Assembly (NCBI RefSeq): GCF_036826855.1
Contig: NZ_CP104578.1
Coordinates: 4,127,501-4,191,500 of the forward strand
Origin: Streptomyces sp. SJL17-4
GTDB lineage: Bacteria; Actinomycetota; Actinomycetes; Streptomycetales; Streptomycetaceae
DNA: 64,000 nt
Direction: 5' to 3'
The translations under genes and the position numbers were made by a program. Positions 25,700 to 33,505 of the stretch are shown here, one piece after another; position 1 is the first letter of the stretch, and each line of letters begins with the position of its first letter. Below the pieces are notes generated by a model. The model was given only the letters and a program-made list of their open reading frames with translations. It was not told the origin of the DNA and did no database searches.

Positions 25700-26623
25700 G
25701 TGGACCAGAACCGCGAGAACCACACCGACGGCAAGGACCTGCTGGCCCGGCGCTTCGAGGCCGACCGGGGGCACCTGCGGGCGGTGGCGTACCGGATGCT
25801 GGGCTCGCTCAGCGAGGCCGAGGACGCGGTCCAGGAGGCCTGGTTCAAGCTCAGCCGCAGCGACGTCGGCGCGGTGGAGAACCTGAGCGGCTGGCTGACC
25901 ACGGTCGTCGGCCGCGTCTGCCTCGACATGCTGCGCTCGCGCGGCTCGCGCCGCGAGGACCCGCTGGAGTACTACGTCCCCGACCCGGTCGTCCGGGTCG
26001 CCGACACCACCGACCCCGAGCACGCGGCCGAGATCACCGAGTCCGTCGGCCTGGCGCTCCTCGTCGTCCTGGAGACCCTCGGACCGGCGGAACGGCTCGC
26101 GTTCGTCCTGCACGACATGTTCGCCGTCTCCTTCGACGAGATCGCGCGGATCGTGGACCGGACCCCGGCCGCCACCCGCCAGCTCGCCAGCCGCGCCCGC
26201 CGCCGCGTGCAGGACGCCACTCCCGCCGCCGGGCCCGACGCGCGCCGGCAGCGGGAGATCGCCGACGCCTTCCTCGCCGCCTCGCAGGGCGGTGACTTCG
26301 AGGGGCTGCTCGCCGTCCTCGACCCGGACGTGGTGCTGCGCGCGGACGGCGGCCGGACCCTCGCGGCCGTCTCCAAGGTCGTACGGGGCGCCGAGGCCGT
26401 CATCTCGCAGGCCCTCATGTACGCCAAGTTCCGGCAGGCCTCGCTGCCGGTCGTGGTCAACGGCGCGCCCGCGTTCGTCGCGGTCGCCGACGGCCGCCCG
26501 ACCGTCCTCATGGCGTTCACGATCGCCGGGGACCGGATCGTCGAACTCCAGATCCTGGCGGACCCGGAGCGGCTCGCCGAGCTCGACCTCGCGGAGGAGG
26601 ACCTGGCTCGCGCGACGTACTGA
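25700..26623 (+). CDS. SigJ/ECF41-family sigma factor with SnoaL-like C-terminus
   Basis: Sigma factor of 307 residues. Region sigma-2 (about 12-80) has FEADRGHLRAVAYRML; sigma-4 (about 115-175) has ETLGPAERLAFVLHDMF. A C-terminal SnoaL-like domain of about 125 residues follows. Diagnostic ECF41 motifs are present in variant form: RADGG in the SnoaL domain and ADPERL near the end, where NPDKL is usual. In ECF41 proteins this domain contacts the core sigma part and regulates activity in place of an anti-sigma factor. GTG 25700 has a GGGGAGA ribosome site. An in-frame ATG at 25670 would coincide with the predicted transcription start and could be used as a leaderless start. Confidence 0.9.
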   Translation: MDQNRENHTDGKDLLARRFEADRGHLRAVAYRMLGSLSEAEDAVQEAWFKLSRSDVGAVENLSGWLTTVVGRVCLDMLRSRGSRREDPLEYYVPDPVVRVADTTDPEHAAEITESVGLALLVVLETLGPAERLAFVLHDMFAVSFDEIARIVDRTPAATRQLASRARRRVQDATPAAGPDARRQREIADAFLAASQGGDFEGLLAVLDPDVVLRADGGRTLAAVSKVVRGAEAVISQALMYAKFRQASLPVVVNGAPAFVAVADGRPTVLMAFTIAGDRIVELQILADPERLAELDLAEEDLARATY

Positions 26624-26717
26624 GACGACCGGCGTACGGGAACGGGCCGCGTACGGCAACGGCCGGGCGTACGGCAACAGTCGGCTTCCGAGGGGACCGG
26701 GTGTCTCCGACGCCCGG

Positions 26718-27326
26718 TCACTTCCCCCTGGCGGCCGTCAAGGAGGCCACGGCCGTCAGGGAGACGGCGGCGCTCGCGACGCCGAGGACGGCGCCCGCGG
26801 CGACGTCACCCGGATAGTGCACCCCGGTGTGGACGCGGGAGTAGCCCACGGCCATCGCCAGGACCTGCAGCGGCACGGCGACCGGCGGGAAGACCACCCC
26901 CACGGCGGTCGCGAAGGCGACCGCCGACGCGGTGTGTCCGGAGGGGAACGAGGCCGAGTCCGGCATCGGCACATGCCGGCCCACGACGACCCGGGCCGCC
27001 TCCCGGTCCGGCCGCGGCCTGCGGACGAGACGCTTGCCCAGCAGGTTGGCCGTGGCGGAGGCGACGGCCACCGCCCCGACGCCGGCGAGGGCGGCCCGGC
27101 GCGGCCGGCCGGGGAAGAGGGCGAGCCCGGCCGCCACGGCGAACGAGATCTTGGAGTGGTTCGCCGCGTGCGACAGCCTGCGGAAGCCCGTGTCGAGGGT
27201 GGGCGTGGGCGTGGCGGCCACGGCGGCGTAGACGGCCCCGTCGATCGCGCGGAGGTCCCTGAGGACGGCCCGGACGGGGTTCGTGGTGCGCGTGGGGTTG
27301 GGGTTGGGGGTGGTGGTGCCGGTCAT
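26718..27326 (-). CDS. PAP2-family membrane phosphatase
   Basis: Membrane lipid phosphatase of 202 residues with about five hydrophobic helices. All three PAP2 active-site motifs are present: KRLVRRPRPDR, PSGHT and SRVHTGVHYPGD, giving the catalytic His residues. The likely substrate is phosphatidic acid or a polyprenyl phosphate. Its ATG overlaps the stop of the upstream lipid kinase gene in an ATGA arrangement, so the two proteins are translationally coupled and probably act on the same lipid pool in opposite directions. Confidence 0.92.
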   Translation of the reverse strand: MTGTTTPNPNPTRTTNPVRAVLRDLRAIDGAVYAAVAATPTPTLDTGFRRLSHAANHSKISFAVAAGLALFPGRPRRAALAGVGAVAVASATANLLGKRLVRRPRPDREAARVVVGRHVPMPDSASFPSGHTASAVAFATAVGVVFPPVAVPLQVLAMAVGYSRVHTGVHYPGDVAAGAVLGVASAAVSLTAVASLTAARGK

Positions 27327-28744
27327 GAACCGCTGCTCCTCGAAGTGGGCTGGAAGGCGATTTCGGTGATGCGCCGCCAGTCCAGTGGCGGCCGGGGCTC
27401 GATGACGCCGGGCCGGTCACGCGGCACGAGGACCCGTAGGGCGCCGGGGCGCAGGGTGCAGACGACGGGGGTGGGGAGGGTCAGCGCCTCACCGTCGACG
27501 GCGACGGCGATGGTGCCGGGGGCGCCGGGGGCACGGGTCGGCGCGGGGACGAAGACCGAGGCCGGCACGGGGACGGGGGCCGCGGCCTTCCCGGTCACCT
27601 CGACCCGAGCGGCCGTCAGGACGTTCAGGCCGGTCGCCTGGGTGCCCCGTACGGCCATCTCGGCGGCCTGCGCGGCCCCGTCGACCCGGATCGCGATCAC
27701 CCCGAGCTCACCGCCGTCCAGGCGCGGTCTCCGGGCGGCGGCGGCGCCGAACGGATCAGGCGCGGCGTACGCGTTGTTGCTGACGAGGAGGGCCTGCTGG
27801 GCGGGCAGCCGGAGGCCGTCGGCGGTCGCGTCGAGACGGTCGCCGCCGCCGCCCTGGAGCAGGTCGGGCAGGACGTCGACGGCGGTGCCGGCCTTCGCGT
27901 CGCGGTACTCGGGGAGCTGGACGACATCGGCGTACACACCGAAGGAGACGGTGTTGACGAACGCCCGCCCGGACACGGAGCCGAGGTCGACGCGGAGTTC
28001 CTCGCCGTCGACGAGGGCGTCCAGACAGGTCGTCGGGTCGGCGCGGTCGAGGCCCAGGTCCAGGGCGAAGTGGTTGCGGGTCCCGGCGGAGATGACGAGG
28101 AAGGGCAGGTCGTGCTCGGCGGCCACGGCGGCGACCAGCGCCTGGGTGCCGTCCCCTCCCGCCACCCCGAGCAGGTCGGCGCCGTCGGCGACGGCCTCCC
28201 GGGCGAGCGCGGCGACATCGGTCTCGACGGACGGGTCGATGAGGACGACCCGCGCGCCCAGTCTCTCGGCCCGCTCGACGAGCCCGAAGCGGGCGACCTT
28301 CCCGCCCCCGGACTTCGGGTTCATGATCAGCACGGGCCGCTTCGGCCGGGGCCGCCGCTTCGGCCGCGGGCGCGCCGGCGCGCCGTTCATGTCGCGGATG
28401 AGGCGCAGGGCGGCCCGCGCGCAGATCAGCGCGACGCTCCACGACGCGAGGGCCCCGAGCCCGGTCAGCCAGGGGCCCCAGGCGACGTACAGGACGAGGA
28501 CGGCGAGCGGCGCGGCGACGGCGAGCAGGGCGCCGGACACCCGCAGCGGCCCGCGGTGGGCGAGGAACCACCAGATGCCCACGGCCGAGCAGGCAAGCCC
28601 CACGAGCGCGCCCAGGAGGACCAGCAGCCCGCCGGCGCCGAGCCCCGTCAGCAGCAGCACGAGCGCCACCGCGGCGGCGCCGAGCGCCCACCGCGCCAGC
28701 GTCCGGGCCTGGTCCATCGGATCACCGGATCCGTTCCCCGTCAC
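27323..28744 (-). CDS. Diacylglycerol kinase-family lipid kinase with membrane N-terminus
   Basis: Protein of 473 residues. An N-terminal membrane part with about four helices (about 15-120) is followed by a basic linker and a DAGK catalytic domain. That domain holds RPVLIMNPKSGGGK, the GGDGT nucleotide-binding motif (LLGVAGGDGTQAL) and SAGTRNHFA. It would phosphorylate diacylglycerol or a related lipid. GTG 28744 has GGAGG eight bases upstream; longer in-frame starts exist but lack a ribosome site. The gene overlaps the PAP2 gene by four bases. The kinase-phosphatase pair suggests a phosphatidate/diacylglycerol cycle (inference). Confidence 0.88.
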   Translation of the reverse strand: MTGNGSGDPMDQARTLARWALGAAAVALVLLLTGLGAGGLLVLLGALVGLACSAVGIWWFLAHRGPLRVSGALLAVAAPLAVLVLYVAWGPWLTGLGALASWSVALICARAALRLIRDMNGAPARPRPKRRPRPKRPVLIMNPKSGGGKVARFGLVERAERLGARVVLIDPSVETDVAALAREAVADGADLLGVAGGDGTQALVAAVAAEHDLPFLVISAGTRNHFALDLGLDRADPTTCLDALVDGEELRVDLGSVSGRAFVNTVSFGVYADVVQLPEYRDAKAGTAVDVLPDLLQGGGGDRLDATADGLRLPAQQALLVSNNAYAAPDPFGAAAARRPRLDGGELGVIAIRVDGAAQAAEMAVRGTQATGLNVLTAARVEVTGKAAAPVPVPASVFVPAPTRAPGAPGTIAVAVDGEALTLPTPVVCTLRPGALRVLVPRDRPGVIEPRPPLDWRRITEIAFQPTSRSSGS

Positions 28745-28820
28745 GGTCCCCACCTCCATGCTCAGCGTGCACGAACCAGATTCACCCACGGCGCCGCACA
28801 CCGCGTCCCGGATACGGAAA

Positions 28821-28850
28821 CGCCCCGACCGGTCGAAACCGGTCGGGGCG
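28821..28850 (-). terminator. Terminator hairpin after tRNA-Lys
   Basis: A perfect 13-bp stem CGCCCCGACCGGT with a CGAA loop; on the minus strand it is followed by TTTCCG. It lies downstream of the tRNA-Lys gene and before the lipid kinase start. Confidence 0.75.
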
Positions 28851-28892
28851 CTTCTCGGCAGCTCGGAGACCGAAACCCCCGCCTGCCACACG

Positions 28893-28965
28893 TAGGCCGT
28901 GTGGGACTCGAACCCACAACCAACGGATTAAAAGTCCGCTGCTCTGCCAATTGAGCTAACGGCCC
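28893..28965 (-). tRNA. tRNA-Lys (UUU)
   Basis: Acceptor stem GGGCCGT with ACGGCCT (one G-U pair) and anticodon loop CTTTTAA, giving UUU. 73 bases; CCA is not encoded. Confidence 0.96.
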
Positions 28966-29099
28966 GTGGACAAGCACACCCGTGCAGCATAGCCCGAGAG
29001 ATCCCCCGAACCGATCGGGTATACGCGTATGGCTCGGGGCCCGTCCTCATGCCGGCCGCCCCCGCACGCCGAAAGCGACGTTCGAGCCTGTTCAAAGCG

Positions 29100-29139
29100 G
29101 CAGGGCCCGTACGTCACCGAAGTGTCGTACGGGCCCTGC
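29100..29139 (-). terminator. Terminator hairpin downstream of the DEAD-box helicase
   Basis: A 14-bp inverted repeat (GCAGGGCCCGTACG and its complement) with a 12-base loop, 18 bases beyond the helicase stop. There is no strong T tract. Confidence 0.6.
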
Positions 29140-29157
29140 TCAGAGTGCTACGTGAGG

Positions 29158-31506
29158 TCAGCCGTTGCGCTTCCAGCGCGGCTTGTCGTCGCGGCGGCCG
29201 AAGGAGCCACCGGTCGAGCCGGTCGAGCCGGTCGAGCCGGTGCCGCGGTGGTCGTCACGACGGCCGTACGGGCGGTCGCCGCCACCCGAGCGGAAGCCGC
29301 CGGCGGGGCGGTCGTCACGACGGTCGCGGTTGAACGGACGGTCGCTGCCACGGTGGCCGCCGGTCGGACGGTCGTTGTCACGACGCTCGAAAGAACGGCC
29401 GCCACGGTCATCGCGGTTGAAGCCACCCGAGGGGCGGTCGTCACGACGGAAACCACCGGACGGACGGTCGTTGTCACGACGCTCGAAAGAACGGCCGCCA
29501 CGGTCGTCACGGTTGAAGCCACCCGAGGGGCGGTCGTCACGACGGAAACCACCGGACGGACGGTCGTTGTCACGACGCTCGAAAGAACGGCCGCCACGGT
29601 CATCGCGGTTGAAGCCACCCGAGGGGCGGTCGTCACGACGGAAACCACCGGACGGACGGTCGTTGTCACGACGCTCGAAAGAACGGCCACCACGGTCATC
29701 GCGGTTGAAGCCACCCGAGGGGCGGTCGTCACGACGGAAACCACCGGACGGACGGTCGTTGTCGCGGCGGAACCCGCCACGGTCGCCACCACGGTCACCG
29801 CCGCGGAAGCCACCGCGGTCACCACGGTCGTCGCGGTTGAAGCCGCCACGGTCACGGCGCTCGTAGTTGCCCCGCTCGTCGCGGGCCGGGCGCTCCTCGC
29901 GGCGCTGCTCCTCGGCGCGGGCGGCGCGCTCGGCCTCCACGGCGGCGGCCGCGACCTCGGCGTCGGCGGCCTCGGTCACCTCGGCGACAGCGGCCTCGGG
30001 GTCCTCGCCACGCTCACGGGCGGCGCGGGCCACCAGACGGTCGGCCTCCTCGCGGAGCTCGACGGCGCGGCGCTGCAGGCGCTCCAGCTGCTTGGTCAGG
30101 TCGACGACCTCGCGCTCGGCCTGCTTGGCCGAGTTGTTCGCCGAGTCGGCCTGGACCTCGGTCAGCGAACGGGCGCCGGTGATCTCGGCGACCTCGGGGT
30201 CGAAGACGCCCGAACCGCCGACCATGTGGCGCGAGGCGTCGACGCCCGCGTCCTCCATCAGGCGGAAGATCTGACGGCGCTGGTGCGGCAGGGCCAGGGA
30301 GACCACGACACCGGAGCGGCCGGCACGGGCGGTACGGCCCGAACGGTGCAGGTAGTCCTTGTGGTCGCCGGCCGGGTCCACGTTGAGGACCAGGTCGATG
30401 CCGTCGACGTGGATGCCTCGGGCGGCGACGTCGGTCGCCACGAGGGCGTTGACGTAACCCTTCTTGAAGTCCTCCAGGACGCGGGTACGGGCGCCCTGCG
30501 TCATGCCACCGTGCAGCGCGTCGGCCTTCACGCCGGAGTCGCACAGCTGCTCGGCGATGCGGTCGGCGCCCAGCTGGGTGCGGACGAAGATGATCGTGCG
30601 GCCCTTGCGGGCGGCGATCGCCGCGGTGACCGGGGCCTTGTCCTTCGGCTTCACGACGAGGACGTGGTGGGTCATGGTCGTGACGTTGCCCTGCGCGCTG
30701 TCGACCTCGTGCGTGACGGGGTCGGTCAGGTAGCGCTTGACCAGGGTGCCGATCTCGTTCTCCATGGTGGCGGAGAAGAGCATGCGCTGGCCGCCGCCGG
30801 GGATCTGGTCGAGCAGCTCGGTGACCTCGGGCAGGAAGCCCAGGTCGGCCATCTGGTCGGCCTCGTCGAGGACGGCGATCTTGACCTGCTCCAGGGAGCA
30901 GGCGCCGCGGTTGATGATGTCGCGCAGACGGCCCGGGGTGGCGACGAGGACGTCGACGCCGCGCTCCAGCGCGTAGATCTGGTTGCCCATCGACGTACCG
31001 CCGCAGACGACCTTCATCTTGAGGCCGAGCACGTCGCCGTACGGCTGGAGGGCGTCCGCGACCTGCATCGCGAGCTCACGCGTCGGCGTGAGGATGATGC
31101 CGCGGGGCTTCTTCTTCTCGGTGTGACCGTCGGCCAGGCCGGCGAGCAGCGGCAGACCGAAGGAGAGGGTCTTGCCGGAGCCGGTACGGCCACGGCCCAG
31201 GATGTCCTTGCCGGCCAGGGCGTCCGGGATGGTCGCCGCCTGGATCGGGAAGGGGGTGGTCACGCCGTTCTGCGCGAGCTTGCGCACGACGCCGTCCGGC
31301 AGACCGAGGTCGCCGAAGGTGATGGTGGGCTCGGCGGGCTCCTCGACGGAGTCGTCGGAACCGTCGACGTCCGTGTCGATGTCGAGGGCCTCTACGGCCT
31401 CGGCGAGGTCGTCGGTGTCGATCTCGACGATCGCGACAGCCTCGGCGGCGTCGACGATCTCGTCGTTCTCGGGCATGACGGCGTGGTCAGAACTGAAAAT
31501 GGACAT
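29158..31506 (-). CDS. DEAD-box RNA helicase with repetitive RG/RD-rich C-terminal tail
   Basis: ATP-dependent RNA helicase of 782 residues. After an acidic N-terminal 60 residues comes the Q motif (TTPFPIQAATIP). Walker A GRTGSGKT, PTRELA, DEAD (VLDEADQMAD), SAT (LFSATM) and the helicase motif VI HRSGRTARAG are all present in order. A coiled/acidic region (about 430-520) precedes a disordered tail with four copies of a 32-residue unit containing FRRDDRPSGGFNRDDRGGRS. Such tails bind RNA and can promote condensate formation. A role in ribosome assembly or cold-stress RNA remodelling is likely by family. The ATG follows GGAAGG. Upstream lies a leader of about 100 bases without a recognised element. 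Confidence 0.93.
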   Translation of the reverse strand: MSIFSSDHAVMPENDEIVDAAEAVAIVEIDTDDLAEAVEALDIDTDVDGSDDSVEEPAEPTITFGDLGLPDGVVRKLAQNGVTTPFPIQAATIPDALAGKDILGRGRTGSGKTLSFGLPLLAGLADGHTEKKKPRGIILTPTRELAMQVADALQPYGDVLGLKMKVVCGGTSMGNQIYALERGVDVLVATPGRLRDIINRGACSLEQVKIAVLDEADQMADLGFLPEVTELLDQIPGGGQRMLFSATMENEIGTLVKRYLTDPVTHEVDSAQGNVTTMTHHVLVVKPKDKAPVTAAIAARKGRTIIFVRTQLGADRIAEQLCDSGVKADALHGGMTQGARTRVLEDFKKGYVNALVATDVAARGIHVDGIDLVLNVDPAGDHKDYLHRSGRTARAGRSGVVVSLALPHQRRQIFRLMEDAGVDASRHMVGGSGVFDPEVAEITGARSLTEVQADSANNSAKQAEREVVDLTKQLERLQRRAVELREEADRLVARAARERGEDPEAAVAEVTEAADAEVAAAAVEAERAARAEEQRREERPARDERGNYERRDRGGFNRDDRGDRGGFRGGDRGGDRGGFRRDNDRPSGGFRRDDRPSGGFNRDDRGGRSFERRDNDRPSGGFRRDDRPSGGFNRDDRGGRSFERRDNDRPSGGFRRDDRPSGGFNRDDRGGRSFERRDNDRPSGGFRRDDRPSGGFNRDDRGGRSFERRDNDRPTGGHRGSDRPFNRDRRDDRPAGGFRSGGGDRPYGRRDDHRGTGSTGSTGSTGGSFGRRDDKPRWKRNG
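29369..29768 (-). repeat. 96-bp tandem repeats encoding the helicase tail, four copies
   Basis: Four nearly identical 96-bp units, differing at only a few third positions, encode the 32-residue repeat with RDDRPSGGFNRDDRGG. The near identity at synonymous sites points to recent duplication or gene conversion rather than protein-level selection alone. Confidence 0.85.
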
Positions 31507-31703
31507 GCGAAATGCGAAACCTTCCGGAGTCTCGGCACGCGCCCGTCAACTCCGTGATTTCGCAAACGACCGCCTCAATGCGGTCAGCCACGGCTAGGGA
31601 GAGTACGCGCCACGCGGCGCTCTTCTGTGTCGGCGCCGGGCAATGGGATCAAACGATCTACCACCATACGCACCCTCCCCCACCTATGGCAAATCGGACT
31701 CCC

Positions 31704-32432
31704 TCACACCGGTCCGACCTGCGGAGACGCCGCCGGCTCCGGGGGCGCTCCCGGCCCGTCCGCCGCGCGCATCGCACCCATCTGCGGCTCGGATCCGGAC
31801 GTCGGTGGATCGGTCGGGTTGGACGTCGGCTCCGGCGTCGGCTCGGGGGTCGGGTTGGACGTCGGCTCGGGCGTCGGTTCCGGGGTCGGCTCGGGCTCCG
31901 GGTCCGACGTCGGCGTGGGCTCGCCACCGCCGGGCCCGCCGGAGCCGCCGCCGTTCGCCCCGCCGCCGTTTCCGCCGCCGCTCCCGTTCCCGTCGCCGCC
32001 GCCCGCGCCACCGCCGCCGTCGCCGTTCCCGGCGGAGCCGCCCGCGCCGCCGCCGGGGCCGCCGGGGCCGCCCGTCGGGTGCGGCTTCGACGGGCCGCCG
32101 GGCCCGCCCGGACCCTCCACGGGCAGCACCGCGCCCGTGGAGGGCTTCGCCGTGCCCGAGGGAGAGCCGCTCGGCACCGGGGACTCCGTACCGGAGCCGG
32201 CCACGTCGGGGCCGCCGGCGTCCGGCCGGCCGTTCCCCGAGCCGCCGTCGCCGCCGGGCTCCCCGGCCGCGCCGCCGCCGGACTCGGTCGCCACGCCCCG
32301 CTTCCCGCCGGACGCGCCGGGCGCCGGCTTCGCCCCCTCGTCACTCACACTCATACAGCCGCTCAGACCGGCACAGGCCGCGACGGCCAGCGCGGCGGCG
32401 GCCCAGCTGACACGGGTGGGCAAATGGCGCAC
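31704..32432 (-). CDS. Low-complexity lipoprotein of unknown function
   Basis: Predicted exported lipoprotein of 242 residues. A basic N-terminus and hydrophobic helix end in a lipobox LSGC, so Cys26 would be acylated. The rest has no recognisable fold. A Gly/Asn/Ser-rich region (about 130-180) is followed by PEPTPEPT-type repeats (about 180-215), probably a wall-spanning spacer. GTG 32432 has a GGAGGTG ribosome site; the longer upstream frame is not needed. With no globular domain visible, it may be a spacer or surface protein; function cannot be stated. Confidence 0.65.
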   Translation of the reverse strand: MRHLPTRVSWAAAALAVAACAGLSGCMSVSDEGAKPAPGASGGKRGVATESGGGAAGEPGGDGGSGNGRPDAGGPDVAGSGTESPVPSGSPSGTAKPSTGAVLPVEGPGGPGGPSKPHPTGGPGGPGGGAGGSAGNGDGGGGAGGGDGNGSGGGNGGGANGGGSGGPGGGEPTPTSDPEPEPTPEPTPEPTSNPTPEPTPEPTSNPTDPPTSGSEPQMGAMRAADGPGAPPEPAASPQVGPV

Positions 32433-32556
32433 GGGGGCACCTCCAGGACACGACAGGCAGGAACGGAACGCGTTGCACTGCCCAACTCCCTCGGCGCCAC
32501 AAGGGACACGCCCGAACGGGTCCGAGCGTCGAACACGCCTCGGACGCCGGGCCGGC

Positions 32557-32907
32557 TCAGCCGTAGCCCAGCGCGTGCAGCCGCTCGTCGTCGATGCCGA
32601 AGTGGTGGGCGATCTCGTGCACCACCGTGATCTCGGTCTCCGCGACCACGTCCTCGCGCGACTCGCACATCCGCAGCGTCGGCCCCCGGTAGATCGTGAT
32701 CCGGTCCGGCAGCACACCGGCGTACCACTCACCGCGCTCGGTCAGCGGCGTCCCCTCGTAGAGCCCGAGCAGGTCGGGATCGTCCGGGGCGGGCTCGTCC
32801 TCCACGAACACCGCGACGTTGTCCATCAGCCGCGTCAGCTCCGGCGGAATCCGGTCCAGGGCCTCGGCGACCAGTTCTTCGAACTCCTCGCGCGTCATCT
32901 CCAGCAC
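32557..32907 (-). CDS. Minimal zincin-like metalloprotease-fold protein
   Basis: Small soluble protein of 116 residues carrying a zinc-binding helix HEIAHHFGIDDERL near the C-terminus, the minimal-gluzincin type (DUF1025-like). The start TREEFEELVAEALDRIPPEL is typical of the family, which is widespread in actinobacteria. No peptidase substrate is known. GTG 32907 gives the usual start; an ATG nine bases further in is an alternative. It ends about 125 bases upstream of the lipoprotein gene on the same strand. Confidence 0.85.
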   Translation of the reverse strand: MLEMTREEFEELVAEALDRIPPELTRLMDNVAVFVEDEPAPDDPDLLGLYEGTPLTERGEWYAGVLPDRITIYRGPTLRMCESREDVVAETEITVVHEIAHHFGIDDERLHALGYG

Positions 32908-32936
32908 GCGCCCATTGTCCCCCGCGCGCATTCGGT

Positions 32937-32966
32937 TTGGTCGAGGTCCAGCGGTCGTAGTACAGT
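32937..32966 (+). promoter_or_regulatory. Promoter of the Glu-Asp-Phe tRNA cluster
   Basis: TTGGTC (32937) and TACAGT (32961) with an 18-base spacer. The tRNA-Asp gene at 39762 has the same spacer and the same TACAGT box, which supports both assignments. The first tRNA lies about 155 bases further on. Confidence 0.6.
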
Positions 32967-33120
32967 CTGCTCGTGCCCAAGGGCGCCGGTCAGGGCTTGA
33001 CCGTCCGAAGGTTCCGCAAGGAACCGAGGAGAAGCGGAACCTTCGGGGGAAGCGGAGTCACATGCTTCTCACGTCCCCCTGGGGCCGCACGGACGAAGCA
33101 GAGAGCAGTACAGGCTACAC

Positions 33121-33193
33121 GCCCTCATCGTCTAGTGGCCCAGGACGCCGCCCTTTCAAGGCGGTAGCACGGGTTCGAATCCCGTTGGGGGCA
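33121..33193 (+). tRNA. tRNA-Glu (UUC)
   Basis: Acceptor GCCCTCA with TGGGGGC and discriminator A. The anticodon loop CTTTCAA gives UUC. 73 bases; CCA is not encoded. Confidence 0.96.
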
Positions 33194-33233
33194 CGCAGTA
33201 CCGTGTGCGAGACTAGTGATCGCACACAAGCTT

Positions 33234-33307
33234 GGCTCTGTGGAGCAGTTGGTTAGCTCGCCACCCTGTCAAGGTGGAGGTCGCGGGTTCAAGTCCCGTC
33301 AGAGTCG
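33234..33307 (+). tRNA. tRNA-Asp (GUC), first copy
   Basis: Acceptor GGCTCTG with CAGAGTC, anticodon loop CTGTCAA giving GUC, discriminator G. 74 bases. The body from the D-arm to the T-arm is identical to the copy at 39762; the acceptor stems differ. Confidence 0.96.
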
Positions 33308-33329
33308 CTGAAGCTGGAAACAGCTTCGT

Positions 33330-33403
33330 GGCTGGGTAGCTCAGTTGGTACGAGCGATCGCCTGAAAAGCGATAGGTCGCCGGTTCGACCCCGGCCCCAG
33401 CCA
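33330..33403 (+). tRNA. tRNA-Phe (GAA)
   Basis: Acceptor GGCTGGG with CCCAGCC and discriminator A. The anticodon loop CTGAAAA gives GAA. 74 bases; last of the three-gene cluster. Confidence 0.96.
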
Positions 33404-33410
33404 CAAAGAG

Positions 33411-33438
33411 AAGGCCCCGTTCGAAAGAACGGGGCCTT
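33411..33438 (+). terminator. Terminator of the tRNA cluster
   Basis: AAGGCCCCGTTC-GAAA-GAACGGGGCCTT hairpin eight bases after tRNA-Phe, with a 12-bp perfect stem. It may also serve the convergent ccdA-like operon. Confidence 0.8.
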
Positions 33439-33505
33439 CGTCGTTCCCGGGGGCGGGGGGAGACGTCCGTACGGGGAAGGGGCCGGCGCCCCCTCCCCGT
33501 ATCCG

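Noticed and set aside
28762..28977. 71-codon frame on the minus strand starting MLVHGPLAQLAEQRTFNP
   Set aside because: It is a translation of the tRNA-Lys gene, a common false prediction.
29369..29768. Regular repeats that might be read as a CRISPR array
   Set aside because: They are contiguous 96-bp units without variable spacers and in frame with the helicase tail.
29029..31557. 842-codon + strand frame with repeated TTVVTVEA-type motifs
   Set aside because: Antisense shadow of the DEAD-box helicase; its repeats are only the complement of the RG-tail repeats.
32973..33167. 64-codon + strand frame MPKGAGQGLTVRRF
   Set aside because: It lies in the leader of the tRNA cluster and runs into tRNA-Glu; no ribosome site.
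33121..33403. tRNA cluster as a possible integration site of a mobile element
   Set aside because: No integrase, no partial tRNA repeat downstream, and the flanking genes keep the conserved order.
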